The notes under the pieces were generated by a model, which was not told where the DNA came from, searched no databases, and was given only the letters and a program-made list of their open reading frames with translations. Made by a program: the position numbers and the translations under genes. 64,000 bases of DNA from SAR202 cluster bacterium (GTDB lineage Bacteria; Chloroflexota; Dehalococcoidia; Lucifugimonadales; UBA2962): the NCBI GenBank assembly GCA_022447925.1, contig JAKUTS010000007.1, forward strand, positions 13,023-77,022, written 5' to 3'. Numbering within the stretch: position 1 is the first letter of the stretch; each line of letters begins with the position of its first letter. Shown piece after piece: positions 43,676-53,022 of the stretch.

Positions 43676-44521
43676 ATGTCAGAAAATAGTGACCACTCCA
43701 TACCGCATTTAATTGCGGAATATTTAAAAGGCGCCTTGATTGCTTCAGATTTAGCATCAGAGGCCTTGATGGGTAAATTTAGCTCGGTTACCCCAGCTGT
43801 GGAAGCAATGGGACTCTCATCTTGGGAGAAGGCTCCCGGCGAATTAGTTACAGAGGCCGACCTAGAGTCTGATAAATCAATAAAATCTGTACTAACCAGT
43901 ATAAAAGCCCCTGGAGATATATATTCTGAAGAAGGATTCATGGCAAATGGAGGCGGAGAATATTCATGGTTGATTGACCCATTGTGCGGTACCAATTGTT
44001 ATGCATCGGGTTTAGCAACATTTGGTATTTGTATATCATTGCTTGGCCCAAATGGCACTTTAGTCCTAGGTGTTATAACTATGCCTTCCATAAAGGAACG
44101 TTTAGCAACAGTCGTTACAAAAAGTGTGACACGCAATGGCAGGCCTTGGTTACCTACAGGACCTAAAAGTGAATTAAAAAATACCTTAATAGGGGTGTCT
44201 GTTGGCGGTTCATGGGGGAATATAGGCAATAGTCTCGTCTGGGCAGGTGAAACTGGAGGCATAATTTCCTTTGGTTCAGCGCCATATAGTTTATTTCATC
44301 TAGCTAGTGGTCACTTAGGTGCTCAGCTATTTTTTAATGCCGGCGTCGAACATATTGCTGCAGGAGCAGCTGTATGCCAGCAATTAGGTTTGGAAGTTAC
44401 CGATGCCTCAGGTAGTGATATCGACTGGAGAGTTAATCAGATATATGACTGTGTATTAATATCTTGGCCTCAGTATCATGATGAACTTACTGATCTTTTG
44501 TCTAAGGATAGTTTTCAATGA
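43676..44521 (+). CDS. Inositol monophosphatase-family protein with altered metal site
   Basis: Mg-dependent phosphatase family (IMPase/CysQ/SuhB), 281 residues. The early acidic region is ELVTEADLESD, and Glu residues of YSEEG match the first metal site. The second motif, normally DPLDGT, reads DPLCGT (101-106). The late WDxxAG motif is VEHIAAG. The fold is clear, but two metal or substrate residues differ from the standard enzyme. Its stop overlaps the trhO start by four bases. Confidence 0.87.
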   Translation: MSENSDHSIPHLIAEYLKGALIASDLASEALMGKFSSVTPAVEAMGLSSWEKAPGELVTEADLESDKSIKSVLTSIKAPGDIYSEEGFMANGGGEYSWLIDPLCGTNCYASGLATFGICISLLGPNGTLVLGVITMPSIKERLATVVTKSVTRNGRPWLPTGPKSELKNTLIGVSVGGSWGNIGNSLVWAGETGGIISFGSAPYSLFHLASGHLGAQLFFNAGVEHIAAGAAVCQQLGLEVTDASGSDIDWRVNQIYDCVLISWPQYHDELTDLLSKDSFQ

Positions 44522-45447
44522 AGCAATTCAAGATAGCTGCTTTTTATGAATTCAAAAAAGTAAGTCATTTAAGCTTCTTATTAAAGTCGTTAAAAGTTGC
44601 ATGTGGAAAACATAAATTGCGTGGATCGGTAATTATAGCCTCGGAGGGTATTAACGGAACAATAGCGGGGTTGCCTGCTGGTATAGATGAATTCCTTGAA
44701 TATCTAGGCGATATGGGTTTTCATAATCTCAATATTAAATTTTCCCAAACACCAAATATGCCTTTTTACAGAAGTAAAATCAAGATAAAAAGAGAGATAG
44801 TCACCTTTCTGAATAATCCGGTTGATGACCAGGCAGATCGAGCTGAACACATTGCACCTAAAGATTGGAATGATTTTGTAAATCAAAAAGACGTAATTAT
44901 TATCGACGTAAGAAATGATTATGAAACGAAAATTGGATCCTTCAAAAATTCCGTGTCACCAAACACGAAATCGTTCGTTGAGTTTAAAGAGTATGTCGAC
45001 AAACAATTATCGGCCAATAAAGATCAAAAGATTGCTATGTATTGCACAGGTGGAATCAGGTGTGAAAAAGCTTCATATTACATGAAAGAAATAGGCTTTC
45101 ATAACTTGTTTCAACTTGATGGAGGGATATTGAAATACCTAGAAGAAGTCGACAATAAAGATTCCATATGGGATGGAGAATGTTTTATTTTTGATAATCG
45201 TGTTTCTCTAAATAAAGATCTTAAAACAGGCAAGTATGATCTATGTCATGGATGCAACGAACCAGTAGCTCCATCTGATAAAGAATCTATAAAGTATGAA
45301 GAAGATGTCTCATGCCCTCAATGTTATGACAATATGACAGAAGACAAGAAAAGTCGTTCTAGAGAAAGATCCAAACAGATTAAGCTTTCGGCACAGAGAG
45401 GCACATCGAATGTTTATCTTCCCAAAAGCGCTGAAGAGTATGTCTAG
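44518..45447 (+). CDS. trhO: tRNA uridine-34 hydroxylase (TrhO/YceA), rhodanese-like
   Basis: Forms 5-hydroxyuridine at tRNA position 34. The 309-residue protein has an N-terminal acylphosphatase-like region (IIASEGINGTIAG) and a rhodanese domain (VIIDVRNDYETKIG). The active-site loop is CTGGIRCEKAS with the catalytic Cys near residue 179. The C-terminal Cys-rich part (CHGCN ... CPQCY) may bind zinc. The overlap with the upstream gene (ATGA) indicates coupling. Confidence 0.95.
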   Translation: MKQFKIAAFYEFKKVSHLSFLLKSLKVACGKHKLRGSVIIASEGINGTIAGLPAGIDEFLEYLGDMGFHNLNIKFSQTPNMPFYRSKIKIKREIVTFLNNPVDDQADRAEHIAPKDWNDFVNQKDVIIIDVRNDYETKIGSFKNSVSPNTKSFVEFKEYVDKQLSANKDQKIAMYCTGGIRCEKASYYMKEIGFHNLFQLDGGILKYLEEVDNKDSIWDGECFIFDNRVSLNKDLKTGKYDLCHGCNEPVAPSDKESIKYEEDVSCPQCYDNMTEDKKSRSRERSKQIKLSAQRGTSNVYLPKSAEEYV

Positions 45448-45488
45448 GAATTTAACTAGTAGGAATAATTATTAATTTTGACAGTGGC

Positions 45489-47585
45489 CTAGTCGTCCCC
45501 GAAATTTTGAACCTCTAACTCCAGTTTTTTACGCTCGCCTTCAGGCACTGCATCCATCGCTTTCTTAGCAGCTTGTACCTGCTTTGTTATTGGCTCTACA
45601 ATTTCAGGGTTTGATAAAGTAGTTGTATCTCCAGGGTCCATGAAATTAGATATCGCCGCAATTACCCTTCGCATTATCTTGCCTGAGCTTGTTTTTGGTA
45701 GATCACTAGTCACCCATATATGAGACGGTCTAGCAATGGGACCTATCATTTTTTCGATTGTGTTTTTCACTTGCACATCGACGCCTGAAGGATCAAATCC
45801 TGGTTTCAGAGATATGTATAGTTCAGGGACTCTGCCTTTGAGTTCATCATAAGCCGGTACTGCGGCGGCTTCTCCCACTGCTTCGACAGTGAGAGCAGCT
45901 GATTCTAGTTCCTTAGTTCCTAATCTATGGCCGGCCACATTTATCACATCATCAACTCTTCCGAGAATCCTGATATATCCATCTTCTGATAGCGTGCCTC
46001 CATCTCCCGTTACATACGGCCAATCTTGCCACTTCTTACTATCTCTTTTTGCGAATTTACCAAAATAGGTTTCTACAAACCTGTCTGGATCACCATAAAT
46101 GGTTTGCATGCGTCCGGGCCAAGGGTTTTTCATGCATAAATTACCCGCACTTCCTGGTTCAACAGAATTACCATCATCATTTAATACAACAGGTTGCATG
46201 CCGAGCGCACCTGGTCCACAGCTTCCTGGTTTCATCGGCTGTAAAGCGGGTAGAGTAGTGCCTATAAAACCGCCGGTCTCTGTCTGCCAGTATGTGTCAA
46301 CAATAACAGCTTCCCCTTTCCCGATATATTCGTAGTACCAACGCCAGACCTCTGGTTCAATGGGCTCACCCACTGTGGTCATATGTTTGAATTGGAAGTT
46401 ATATTTTGCAGGCTCATCGGGTCCAAGTTTACGTAACATTCTAATTGTTGTGGGAGCGGTGTGAAATATGTTGACTCCTAACTGCTCCGCAATTCTCCAT
46501 GGCCGGCCAGCATCAGGGTATGCTGGTGATCCTTCGTATACAACAGCAGTCGCAGCGTTTGCTAATGGCCCATAAACGATATATGAGTGTCCTGTTATCC
46601 ACCCGATATCTGCAAAACACCAGTAGACGTCTTCCGGATGAACATCTTGGTAGTACTTTGTCGTTCCAGCTACGTATGACATGTACCCACCAGTAGAATG
46701 TTGACAGCCTTTCGGCCTAGCAGTGGTGCCACTTGTATACATTAGAAATAGGGGTGCATCTGCGTCCATAGACTCAGGCGCAACCCGTGCGCCCTTTTTC
46801 CTCTTAAGCAAGTCATCTACATAAAAATCTCTACCATCAGTCATTTTGGAGTTTGAAGAAACTTTTCCAGGGTATCTTCTCCATATTAGAACTTTGTCTA
46901 CATTGTTTCCTTGGGATTCTGCATGTTTTACTGCGATATCAGCTTTTTCTTGATGATTAAGTAGTTTACCTGCTCGATAGTAAGTATCAGACGTTATAAG
47001 GATTCTGCTCTCAGAATCCACAATACGATCCCCGCATGCCTCTCCAGAAAAACCACCAAAAACCTGGGAATGGACTACACCCAATCTTGCGCAGGCTAAC
47101 ATGGTTACTGGTAGTTCGGGTACCATAGGCATATGAAGAGTTACACGGTCACCCGCTTTTAGTCCGCACTCATCCTTTAATACCGCCGCAAATTCGTTAA
47201 CTCTTACCCACAATTCTTGATATGTGATTACTTGATGAGCCTCCTCTTCAGGCTCAGGAACCCATATTAAAGCTGCTTTGTTTCTGTGTTCTTTAAGGTG
47301 CCTGTCAACGCAATTGTAGGAAGCATTTAGCTTGCCTCCAACCCACCAATTATAAAACGGAGGATTGCTTGTATCGACTGTTTTACTCCAGCGCTTGTCC
47401 CAATCAAGAAGCTCTGCGTACTCTTCGTAACAATCTGGCCAGTTCTCAGCTTTAAACCGATCTAAAACGTTTGGATCTGCCATGTTGGCTTGATCAACAA
47501 ATTCCTTTTTAGGATGAATAATTCCCTCTTCTTGCCAGTGTACTGCGATTTCTGATTCTTTTACCTTGTCTTTTGCCAATTCCAC
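45489..47585 (-). CDS. acs: Acetyl-CoA synthetase
   Basis: Activates acetate (or propionate) to acyl-CoA through an acyl-adenylate. The 698-residue protein has PPFYNWWVGGKLNASYNC at the N-terminus, the AMP motif YTSGTTARPKG, the WQTETGG loop, and the catalytic Lys in TSSGKIMRRV. The GTG start has GAGGTGT immediately upstream; a TTG two codons on is an alternative. It converges with trhO. Confidence 0.95.
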   Translation of the reverse strand: MELAKDKVKESEIAVHWQEEGIIHPKKEFVDQANMADPNVLDRFKAENWPDCYEEYAELLDWDKRWSKTVDTSNPPFYNWWVGGKLNASYNCVDRHLKEHRNKAALIWVPEPEEEAHQVITYQELWVRVNEFAAVLKDECGLKAGDRVTLHMPMVPELPVTMLACARLGVVHSQVFGGFSGEACGDRIVDSESRILITSDTYYRAGKLLNHQEKADIAVKHAESQGNNVDKVLIWRRYPGKVSSNSKMTDGRDFYVDDLLKRKKGARVAPESMDADAPLFLMYTSGTTARPKGCQHSTGGYMSYVAGTTKYYQDVHPEDVYWCFADIGWITGHSYIVYGPLANAATAVVYEGSPAYPDAGRPWRIAEQLGVNIFHTAPTTIRMLRKLGPDEPAKYNFQFKHMTTVGEPIEPEVWRWYYEYIGKGEAVIVDTYWQTETGGFIGTTLPALQPMKPGSCGPGALGMQPVVLNDDGNSVEPGSAGNLCMKNPWPGRMQTIYGDPDRFVETYFGKFAKRDSKKWQDWPYVTGDGGTLSEDGYIRILGRVDDVINVAGHRLGTKELESAALTVEAVGEAAAVPAYDELKGRVPELYISLKPGFDPSGVDVQVKNTIEKMIGPIARPSHIWVTSDLPKTSSGKIMRRVIAAISNFMDPGDTTTLSNPEIVEPITKQVQAAKKAMDAVPEGERKKLELEVQNFGDD

Positions 47586-47739
47586 ACACCTCGTAATTGA
47601 TTTCTATTAATTGGTTGAATTCGGTGAGATTATACACAAATCTAGAGAAATACTCATATTAATTTCTGTTTACACTATTTCTCAGTTTGACTCTATAATT
47701 AGATTTATATGATTATTAAAAAATTAATTAAGGTTAAAC
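47586..47739. other. Divergent intergenic region with promoter-like sequence
   Basis: A gap between acs and the enoyl-CoA hydratase remnant. It contains a TTTACA (47669-47674) and a perfect TATAAT (47694-47699) spaced by 19 bases on the plus strand, a possible promoter for the moaD-moaE-miaB run. No gene is visible. Confidence 0.35.
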
Positions 47740-47883
47740 ATGGTTTATAAATCGATTATTCTAGAGAAAGAAGCTGTTGTTTCTACCATAGTTCTAAATA
47801 GACCCACACTCCTAGATGCACTAAATAAAAACATATTTGCTGAAATTTACAATTCGTTAAAAGATTCACAGATTATTAAGTAA
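47740..47883 (+). pseudogene. Truncated enoyl-CoA hydratase remnant (47 residues)
   Basis: A short open frame with a good TTAAGG ribosome binding site encodes 47 residues that match only the N-terminal strand-helix of crotonase-family proteins. STIVLNRPTLLDALNKNI and the following helix are recognisable. It then stops at TAA, and the rest of the domain (oxyanion holes, catalytic Glu) is absent downstream, where moaD begins 13 bases later. A decayed gene or truncation is the simplest reading; a translated short peptide cannot be excluded. Confidence 0.7.
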
Positions 47884-47895
47884 AAGTGTAAATAT

Positions 47896-48147
47896 ATGAT
47901 ATCTGTACATGTCAAACCCTTTGCCAGATATAGAGAGATAATAAGTAAAAATATGATAATAATGGAGCTCCCTAAGAGCTCATCAGTTTCAGATTTACTT
48001 GCCGACTTAATATTAAAATTCCCTGAATTGAAACCTTATGAGGGCATAATGGTCGTAGCGATTAACTATGAATATCAAGAACATAACTACGTTTTGCGAG
48101 ATGATGATGAAGTAGCTTTGATACCTCCGGTTTCTGGTGGAAAATAA
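47896..48147 (+). CDS. moaD: Molybdopterin synthase sulfur carrier MoaD (ThiS/MoaD fold)
   Basis: Ubiquitin-like sulfur carrier for molybdopterin, 83 residues. ISVHVKPFARYREII is the first beta hairpin. The C-terminus reads PPVSGGK. Family members normally end exactly in Gly-Gly, which is adenylated and thiocarboxylated, so the additional Lys is unusual. It overlaps or abuts moaE, its enzymatic partner. Confidence 0.9.
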   Translation: MISVHVKPFARYREIISKNMIIMELPKSSSVSDLLADLILKFPELKPYEGIMVVAINYEYQEHNYVLRDDDEVALIPPVSGGK

Positions 48148-48148
48148 A

Positions 48149-48622
48149 ATGAATCAAAAAAATAATCATCCTAGAATAAATGTAGGTATCACTGACAAAA
48201 AGTTAAGCGCAGATTATTCAATTAAGTTTGTAACTAATAATAGTAGTGGTGCAATATCCACATTTTTAGGAAATACACGGGATAACAATTTAGGCAGGAC
48301 TGTGAAATTTCTTGAATATGAAGCATACGAAACGATGGCAGATATGAAATTATATGAGATAGCAAATGATATGTTGAGTAAGTGGCAGATTAGTAAGGTT
48401 TCAATTCAGCATCGTATTGGGCATGTTTCTTTGGGGGAGACATCATTAGTTGTCGCTGTATCTTCGAAGCATCGAAAGGAAGCATTTTCAGCTTGTGAAT
48501 ATGCGATTAATCGAATAAAAGAAATAGTTCCGATTTGGAAAAAAGAATATTATGATGATGGAGAGATTTGGATAGGCTCGCAAACAGGAGTAGAATTCTC
48601 TCCAATAAAAAAAGATATATAG
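48149..48622 (+). CDS. moaE: Molybdopterin synthase catalytic subunit MoaE
   Basis: Transfers sulfur from MoaD to precursor Z. The protein has the family motif GAISTFLGNTRDNNLGRTV, EYEAYETMADMKL, the central IQHRIGHVSLGETSLVVAV, and the C-terminal VPIWKKEYYDDGEIWIG with conserved Lys residues. The ATG at 48149, eight bases after GGTGGA, is preferred; a GTG at 48137 would overlap moaD. It is followed closely by miaB. Confidence 0.94.
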   Translation: MNQKNNHPRINVGITDKKLSADYSIKFVTNNSSGAISTFLGNTRDNNLGRTVKFLEYEAYETMADMKLYEIANDMLSKWQISKVSIQHRIGHVSLGETSLVVAVSSKHRKEAFSACEYAINRIKEIVPIWKKEYYDDGEIWIGSQTGVEFSPIKKDI

Positions 48623-48634
48623 CAGGTAGGTATT

Positions 48635-49939
48635 TTGGATAGTTACTATATTTGGACAGTAGGATGTCAAATGAATCAAGCCGATTCAGAGCGACTTGAA
48701 AGCGCGATGAATCAGCTTGGCTTAACAAATGTCGAGAAACCAGATAGCGCGGATGTCGTTGTGTTGAATAGCTGTGTTGTGCGGCAAAGTGCAGAAGACC
48801 GAGTGATCGGCAATCTCACACGCCTAGCTCCTTTGAAGAGATCAAAACCAGATAGAGTATTTGCACTCATGGGCTGTATGGTTGGCCCTAAAACAGATGA
48901 ATTGCATAAAGCTTTTCCTTATGTAGACGTGTTTATGAGGCCACAAGAGTTTGACCCGTTAATTGATTTGATTAGTGAACGCAAAAACATTGATAAAGAA
49001 GGATGTATTGGCATTCTAGAGGCTAAACCTGCGATAGCTACTCATGTGCCTATAATCCATGGCTGCGATAAATTCTGCACATTTTGTATTATTCCGTATA
49101 GGAGGGGAAGAGAGAAAAGTAGATCACCGGGTGAATTGGTTAGAGAAGCCGAAATGCTTGTGAAAAGAGGCGTAAAAGAAATTACTTTACTGGGGCAGAA
49201 TGTAGATTCATATGGACATGATTTAGAAGGTGACATTGATTTAGGAGATCTTTTTAGAGACATTGATTCAGTTGAACGATTAAAAAGAATCAGGTTTTTA
49301 ACTTCGCATCCAAATGATATGAGTAAACATATTATTGATTCAATTGCTGAGCTCGATAAAGTATGTGAGCATATCAATCTACCTATTCAAGCAGGTTCTG
49401 ATTCCGTTCTCTACAATATGCGTCGTGGCTATACTAGAGATCAGTATTTAGACAAAATAGACCAAATTCGTCAGACTATACCTAATGTGTCCCTTAGCAC
49501 TGACGTAATCGTAGGGTTTTGCGGTGAGTCGGATAAGGATTTTGATGAGACATTAGACATAATTAAAAGTGTGAGATTTGATAAGGTTCACGCCGCTGTT
49601 TATTCAAACAGGCCTGGAACTATCGCGTCACGTAAATTTGATAACGATATTCCAGATGATGTGAAAAAAAGCAGATTTGTAGAATTGGAAAATCTTCAAA
49701 AGAAAATCTCCACCGAGATAAATGAAGGCTATCTGAATCGTGTGGAGCAAGTATTGGTTGAAGAGGTGAAAAATAATAGAGCAAAAGGTCGTAGCCGGAA
49801 TGATAAGATAGTACACTTCGAAGGTGTAGAGAGCATGGTAGGAGAAATCGTCGAAGTTAAAATCGAGAAAACGGGTCCGTGGTCGCTACAAGGTAACATC
49901 GTTAGCCGGGTTAAAGTATTATCTCAGGTTGAATCTTAA
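48635..49939 (+). CDS. miaB: tRNA-2-methylthio-N6-isopentenyladenosine synthase MiaB-like
   Basis: Radical-SAM methylthiotransferase modifying tRNA A37. The 434-residue protein has the N-terminal cluster Cys residues in VGCQMNQADSE, NSCVVRQSA and MGCMVG. The radical-SAM motif is CDKFCTFCIIPYRRG near residues 146-160. A C-terminal TRAM domain ends with VEVKIEKTGPWSL. It starts with TTG after TAGG. Confidence 0.93.
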   Translation: MDSYYIWTVGCQMNQADSERLESAMNQLGLTNVEKPDSADVVVLNSCVVRQSAEDRVIGNLTRLAPLKRSKPDRVFALMGCMVGPKTDELHKAFPYVDVFMRPQEFDPLIDLISERKNIDKEGCIGILEAKPAIATHVPIIHGCDKFCTFCIIPYRRGREKSRSPGELVREAEMLVKRGVKEITLLGQNVDSYGHDLEGDIDLGDLFRDIDSVERLKRIRFLTSHPNDMSKHIIDSIAELDKVCEHINLPIQAGSDSVLYNMRRGYTRDQYLDKIDQIRQTIPNVSLSTDVIVGFCGESDKDFDETLDIIKSVRFDKVHAAVYSNRPGTIASRKFDNDIPDDVKKSRFVELENLQKKISTEINEGYLNRVEQVLVEEVKNNRAKGRSRNDKIVHFEGVESMVGEIVEVKIEKTGPWSLQGNIVSRVKVLSQVES

Positions 49940-49976
49940 AACGTTTTGTTAAAAATAACCTATCCTAGGGAAATGA

Positions 49977-51185
49977 ATGACATCTACGAAATATAGACCA
50001 AGAACAATACCAATTACAGAAATTGAACAGTCTGCATTTTGTCGGAGTTCTTCAAACTTGAAGTCGAAAACTTTAGCTGAAGAATTAAAGGCAGGGGTAA
50101 GGTGGCAAACTGTGCCTGCGGAGTATCGAACCCTCGAAAGTGATCAAGTTGTAGAAAGGATACAAGCCGCAAGGTCAAAGTTGGGCGAAAGGGTAATGGT
50201 TTTAGGCCACCATTACCAAAGAGATGAAGTGATACAGTTCGCTGATTTCAGAGGGGATTCATACAACTTAAGCAAGTATGCTGCAGAGACCAAAGGGTTG
50301 GAGGCAGTGATTTTCTGTGGAGTACATTTTATGGCAGAAACTGCTGACATACTGACTGATTCGGATGTTTCGGTTATTCTTCCAAACTTGATGGCTGGAT
50401 GCTCTATGGCTGATATGGCTAAGATAGACGATGTGGAAGAATGTTGGGATGAGCTCACTGAAATCTACGATGACGAGAAGATAATACCGATAACATACAT
50501 GAACTCGACTGCAGCAATTAAGTCGCTTTGTGGTTCAAATGGCGGCATTGTGTGCACTTCATCAAATGCCACTAAAGTATTTGAATGGGCGTTTGAGAGA
50601 GGCCAAAGAGTCCTTTTTCTACCTGACCAACATTTAGGTAGAAATACCGGATTAAAATTAGGTATCGGTGAAGATGAGATGGTTGTTTGGAGCCCTTTTA
50701 AAGGAAGCGGGGGTAATTCGTTAGAACAATTACAGAAAGCCAAAGTCGTGCTATGGGAAGGTCATTGTTCAGTACATACTAGATTCACAGTTGAACAAAT
50801 TCATACAGCTCGTGAGGAGCATCCTTCAGTTAATGTAATCGTCCATCCAGAGTGCCCGCAGGATGTCTTAGCTGAGGCTGACATGAATGGTTCGACCGAA
50901 TTAATCATAAAGACTATATCGGAGGCAGATTCGGGATCGAAGTGGGCAGTTGGAACCGAAATCAGTTTGGTCAATCGTTTGGCTAAAGAGCATCCCGATA
51001 AAACTGTTTTTTGTTTAGATCCAGTAGTTTGCCCGTGTTCAACTATGTATCGAATTCATCCTACATATTTATTATGGGTGCTAGAAGCTCTCAATGATGG
51101 CGTTGTTGTTAATCAAATAAAAGTAGGGTTGGAAACGCAGCAAAACGCCCTGATAGCTCTTGAAAGAATGTTAAGAGTTAGCTGA
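49977..51185 (+). CDS. nadA: Quinolinate synthase
   Basis: Condenses iminoaspartate with dihydroxyacetone phosphate in NAD synthesis using a [4Fe-4S] cluster. The 402-residue protein has the signature VLGHHYQRDEVIQFAD, then MAETADIL and LMAGCSMADM. Other Cys candidates include VHPECPQDV and PVVCPCSTMY. Its N-terminal extension fits the long form. It starts the nadA-nadC pair; nadB is not in view. Confidence 0.96.
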   Translation: MTSTKYRPRTIPITEIEQSAFCRSSSNLKSKTLAEELKAGVRWQTVPAEYRTLESDQVVERIQAARSKLGERVMVLGHHYQRDEVIQFADFRGDSYNLSKYAAETKGLEAVIFCGVHFMAETADILTDSDVSVILPNLMAGCSMADMAKIDDVEECWDELTEIYDDEKIIPITYMNSTAAIKSLCGSNGGIVCTSSNATKVFEWAFERGQRVLFLPDQHLGRNTGLKLGIGEDEMVVWSPFKGSGGNSLEQLQKAKVVLWEGHCSVHTRFTVEQIHTAREEHPSVNVIVHPECPQDVLAEADMNGSTELIIKTISEADSGSKWAVGTEISLVNRLAKEHPDKTVFCLDPVVCPCSTMYRIHPTYLLWVLEALNDGVVVNQIKVGLETQQNALIALERMLRVS

Positions 51186-51208
51186 AGTAAATTTTTGTAA
51201 AAATACTG

Positions 51209-52063
51209 ATGTCTAAAATTCCTTCTGTAGACGAAATAGATCGATTTATCGCAGATCTTATCGCTGAAGATTCCGCCGATCACGATATAACAAGTATTTC
51301 AGTTTTTGATAATAATATTAAATGTAATGCTGTGATTGAATCTCGAGACCATGGTGTTTTGTGTGGTATTGACTTTGCAGAGATGGTTTTTAGGCAAATT
51401 GATTCGACCATTCTTATCAGCAAGGTTATTGAGGATGGAACCGAAATTTTCGAAGGCGATGTTGTTCTTGATTTAAAAGGCAACGTTAATACAATTTTAG
51501 CTGGTGAAAGAATTGCGCTTAATTTACTCCAGCATTTGAGTGGTATTTCAACTTTAACAGCCCAGTTCGTTGAGTCTGTTAAATCGACTGATGCAGTCAT
51601 AATGGATACTCGGAAAACAATACCAGGTTTACGCAAAATACAAAAATATGCCGTCAAAATGGGTGGTGGACATAATCACAGAATGAACTTAGCAGATGGT
51701 GTATTGATCAAAGATAACCATATCAAGTTTAGTGAAATTAACGGTTTATCAATATCTGATGTTGTTAATAAAGCCAGATCTAAAGTGGGGAAGTCAGTAA
51801 AAATTGAAATAGAAGTAGATGATTTGGATCAGTTTAGGAAAGTAATCGATGTAAGACCTGACATCATACTTTTGGATAATATGGATGTTGAAACGATGGA
51901 AATGGCTGTGAAAATAAATGAGGGCAGAGCTATTTTGGAAGCATCAGGCGGTGTCAAAATCAATAATGTTAAATCAATTGCCGAAACTGGGGTTGATTTG
52001 ATATCGGTTGGCGCTTTGACTCATTCAGTAAACGCACTAGATATGAGTTTGACTATTTTGTAA
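51209..52063 (+). CDS. nadC: Nicotinate-nucleotide diphosphorylase (quinolinate phosphoribosyltransferase)
   Basis: Converts quinolinate to nicotinate mononucleotide, 284 residues. Motifs are ERIALNLLQHLSGISTLT, the DTRKTIPGLR substrate loop with Lys and Arg residues, KMGGGHNHRMNL, and the late IILLDNMDVE and LEASGGVKINN segments. It lies 23 bases after nadA and gives the de novo pathway's last two steps as a pair. Confidence 0.96.
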   Translation: MSKIPSVDEIDRFIADLIAEDSADHDITSISVFDNNIKCNAVIESRDHGVLCGIDFAEMVFRQIDSTILISKVIEDGTEIFEGDVVLDLKGNVNTILAGERIALNLLQHLSGISTLTAQFVESVKSTDAVIMDTRKTIPGLRKIQKYAVKMGGGHNHRMNLADGVLIKDNHIKFSEINGLSISDVVNKARSKVGKSVKIEIEVDDLDQFRKVIDVRPDIILLDNMDVETMEMAVKINEGRAILEASGGVKINNVKSIAETGVDLISVGALTHSVNALDMSLTIL

Positions 52064-52092
52064 ATTATCAATTATTGAGTTTGAAACCGCCT

Positions 52093-52545
52093 CTAAATTT
52101 CTAGATCCCTAGAATCAATCAGGATTGTTACAGGACCATCATTAATTAAAGATACATGCATGTGGTGTTGAAACTTACCCGATTCAACTTTCAAGTTTGA
52201 CTCTTTAAATCTATCTACTAATTCGTTAAACATACCCTTTGCTTTTTCAGGATGAGCGGATCTAACGAAGCTGGGTCGTCGGCCTTTATTAGTGTTGGCA
52301 TACAATGTGAACTGGCTGATTATGAGCAATTCAGCATTTATATCTAGAGCGGAAAGATCGAATTTACCATCAGTGTTTGGGAAAATTCTAAGATTCAGGA
52401 TTTTATCTACTAAATAAGTAACATCTTTATCATTATCAGTTTCTGCAATTCCAACAAATATGCATAAGCCCTTGCCTATGTCACCTACGATTTGATTGTC
52501 GACATCACCTCGAGATTCAGATACTCGCTGAAGTAAGGCTCTCAA
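52093..52545 (-). CDS. dtd: D-aminoacyl-tRNA deacylase
   Basis: Removes D-amino acids from mischarged tRNA. The 150-residue protein has the motif LLIISQFTLYANTNKGRRPSF, with the SQFTL active-site part, and the C-terminal NDGPVTILIDS cis-Pro region. It lies three bases after the FmdB-like gene on the same strand. Confidence 0.95.
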   Translation of the reverse strand: MRALLQRVSESRGDVDNQIVGDIGKGLCIFVGIAETDNDKDVTYLVDKILNLRIFPNTDGKFDLSALDINAELLIISQFTLYANTNKGRRPSFVRSAHPEKAKGMFNELVDRFKESNLKVESGKFQHHMHVSLINDGPVTILIDSRDLEI

Positions 52546-52548
52546 GAT

Positions 52549-52893
52549 TTACTTTCCCGAAGAACTTGATTTGCTCTTCGAGGTTTTTGAACCGGATGCT
52601 TTGGCAGGTTTGGATTCTGGAGTTTTAGACTGTTTAGAATCCTTGGATCCATTGTTTGACGAGCCTTCTTTGGAATCTGAAGAAGAACTGTTGGGTGTTG
52701 CTGAGCTTTTTTTGCCGTAATCATTTACATACCAACCAGAGCCTTTAAACACGATAGGTACTGAACTAAATTGCCTTTTCGATAAAGTCCCACAAATAGG
52801 ACAGTCAGCTACAGGTTCAGAATCAAAACTTTGTTTTAATTCGAAAGTGTAACCGCCTTCACAGTTATTACATATGTAATCATATCTGGGCAA
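52549..52893 (-). CDS. FmdB-type zinc-ribbon protein with Ser/Lys-rich tail
   Basis: A 114-residue protein. The N-terminal FmdB zinc ribbon has Cys pairs in YICNNCEGG and DCPICGT, followed by VFKGSGWYVNDYG. The rest (from about residue 60) is a low-complexity tail of Ser, Lys, Gly and Pro. FmdB-type proteins are putative regulators, but function is unproven. It is coupled to dtd. Confidence 0.88.
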   Translation of the reverse strand: MPRYDYICNNCEGGYTFELKQSFDSEPVADCPICGTLSKRQFSSVPIVFKGSGWYVNDYGKKSSATPNSSSSDSKEGSSNNGSKDSKQSKTPESKPAKASGSKTSKSKSSSSGK

Positions 52894-53022
52894 AGAAATT
52901 CTCCGATTATCTAAGGGTGAAATATTAATATATAACTTGTATTTTGGTTAAATAATTTAGTATCCACAATTGAATGTAGCATTTTACGAAAAGCACTGTC
53001 AATTTGTTATCTTGTCATTATT

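Noticed and set aside
52960-52972. TATCCACAA resembling a DnaA box
   Set aside because: Only one copy, with an imperfect 5' end, and no cluster or AT-rich unwinding element beside dnaA or dnaN. It does not support an origin.
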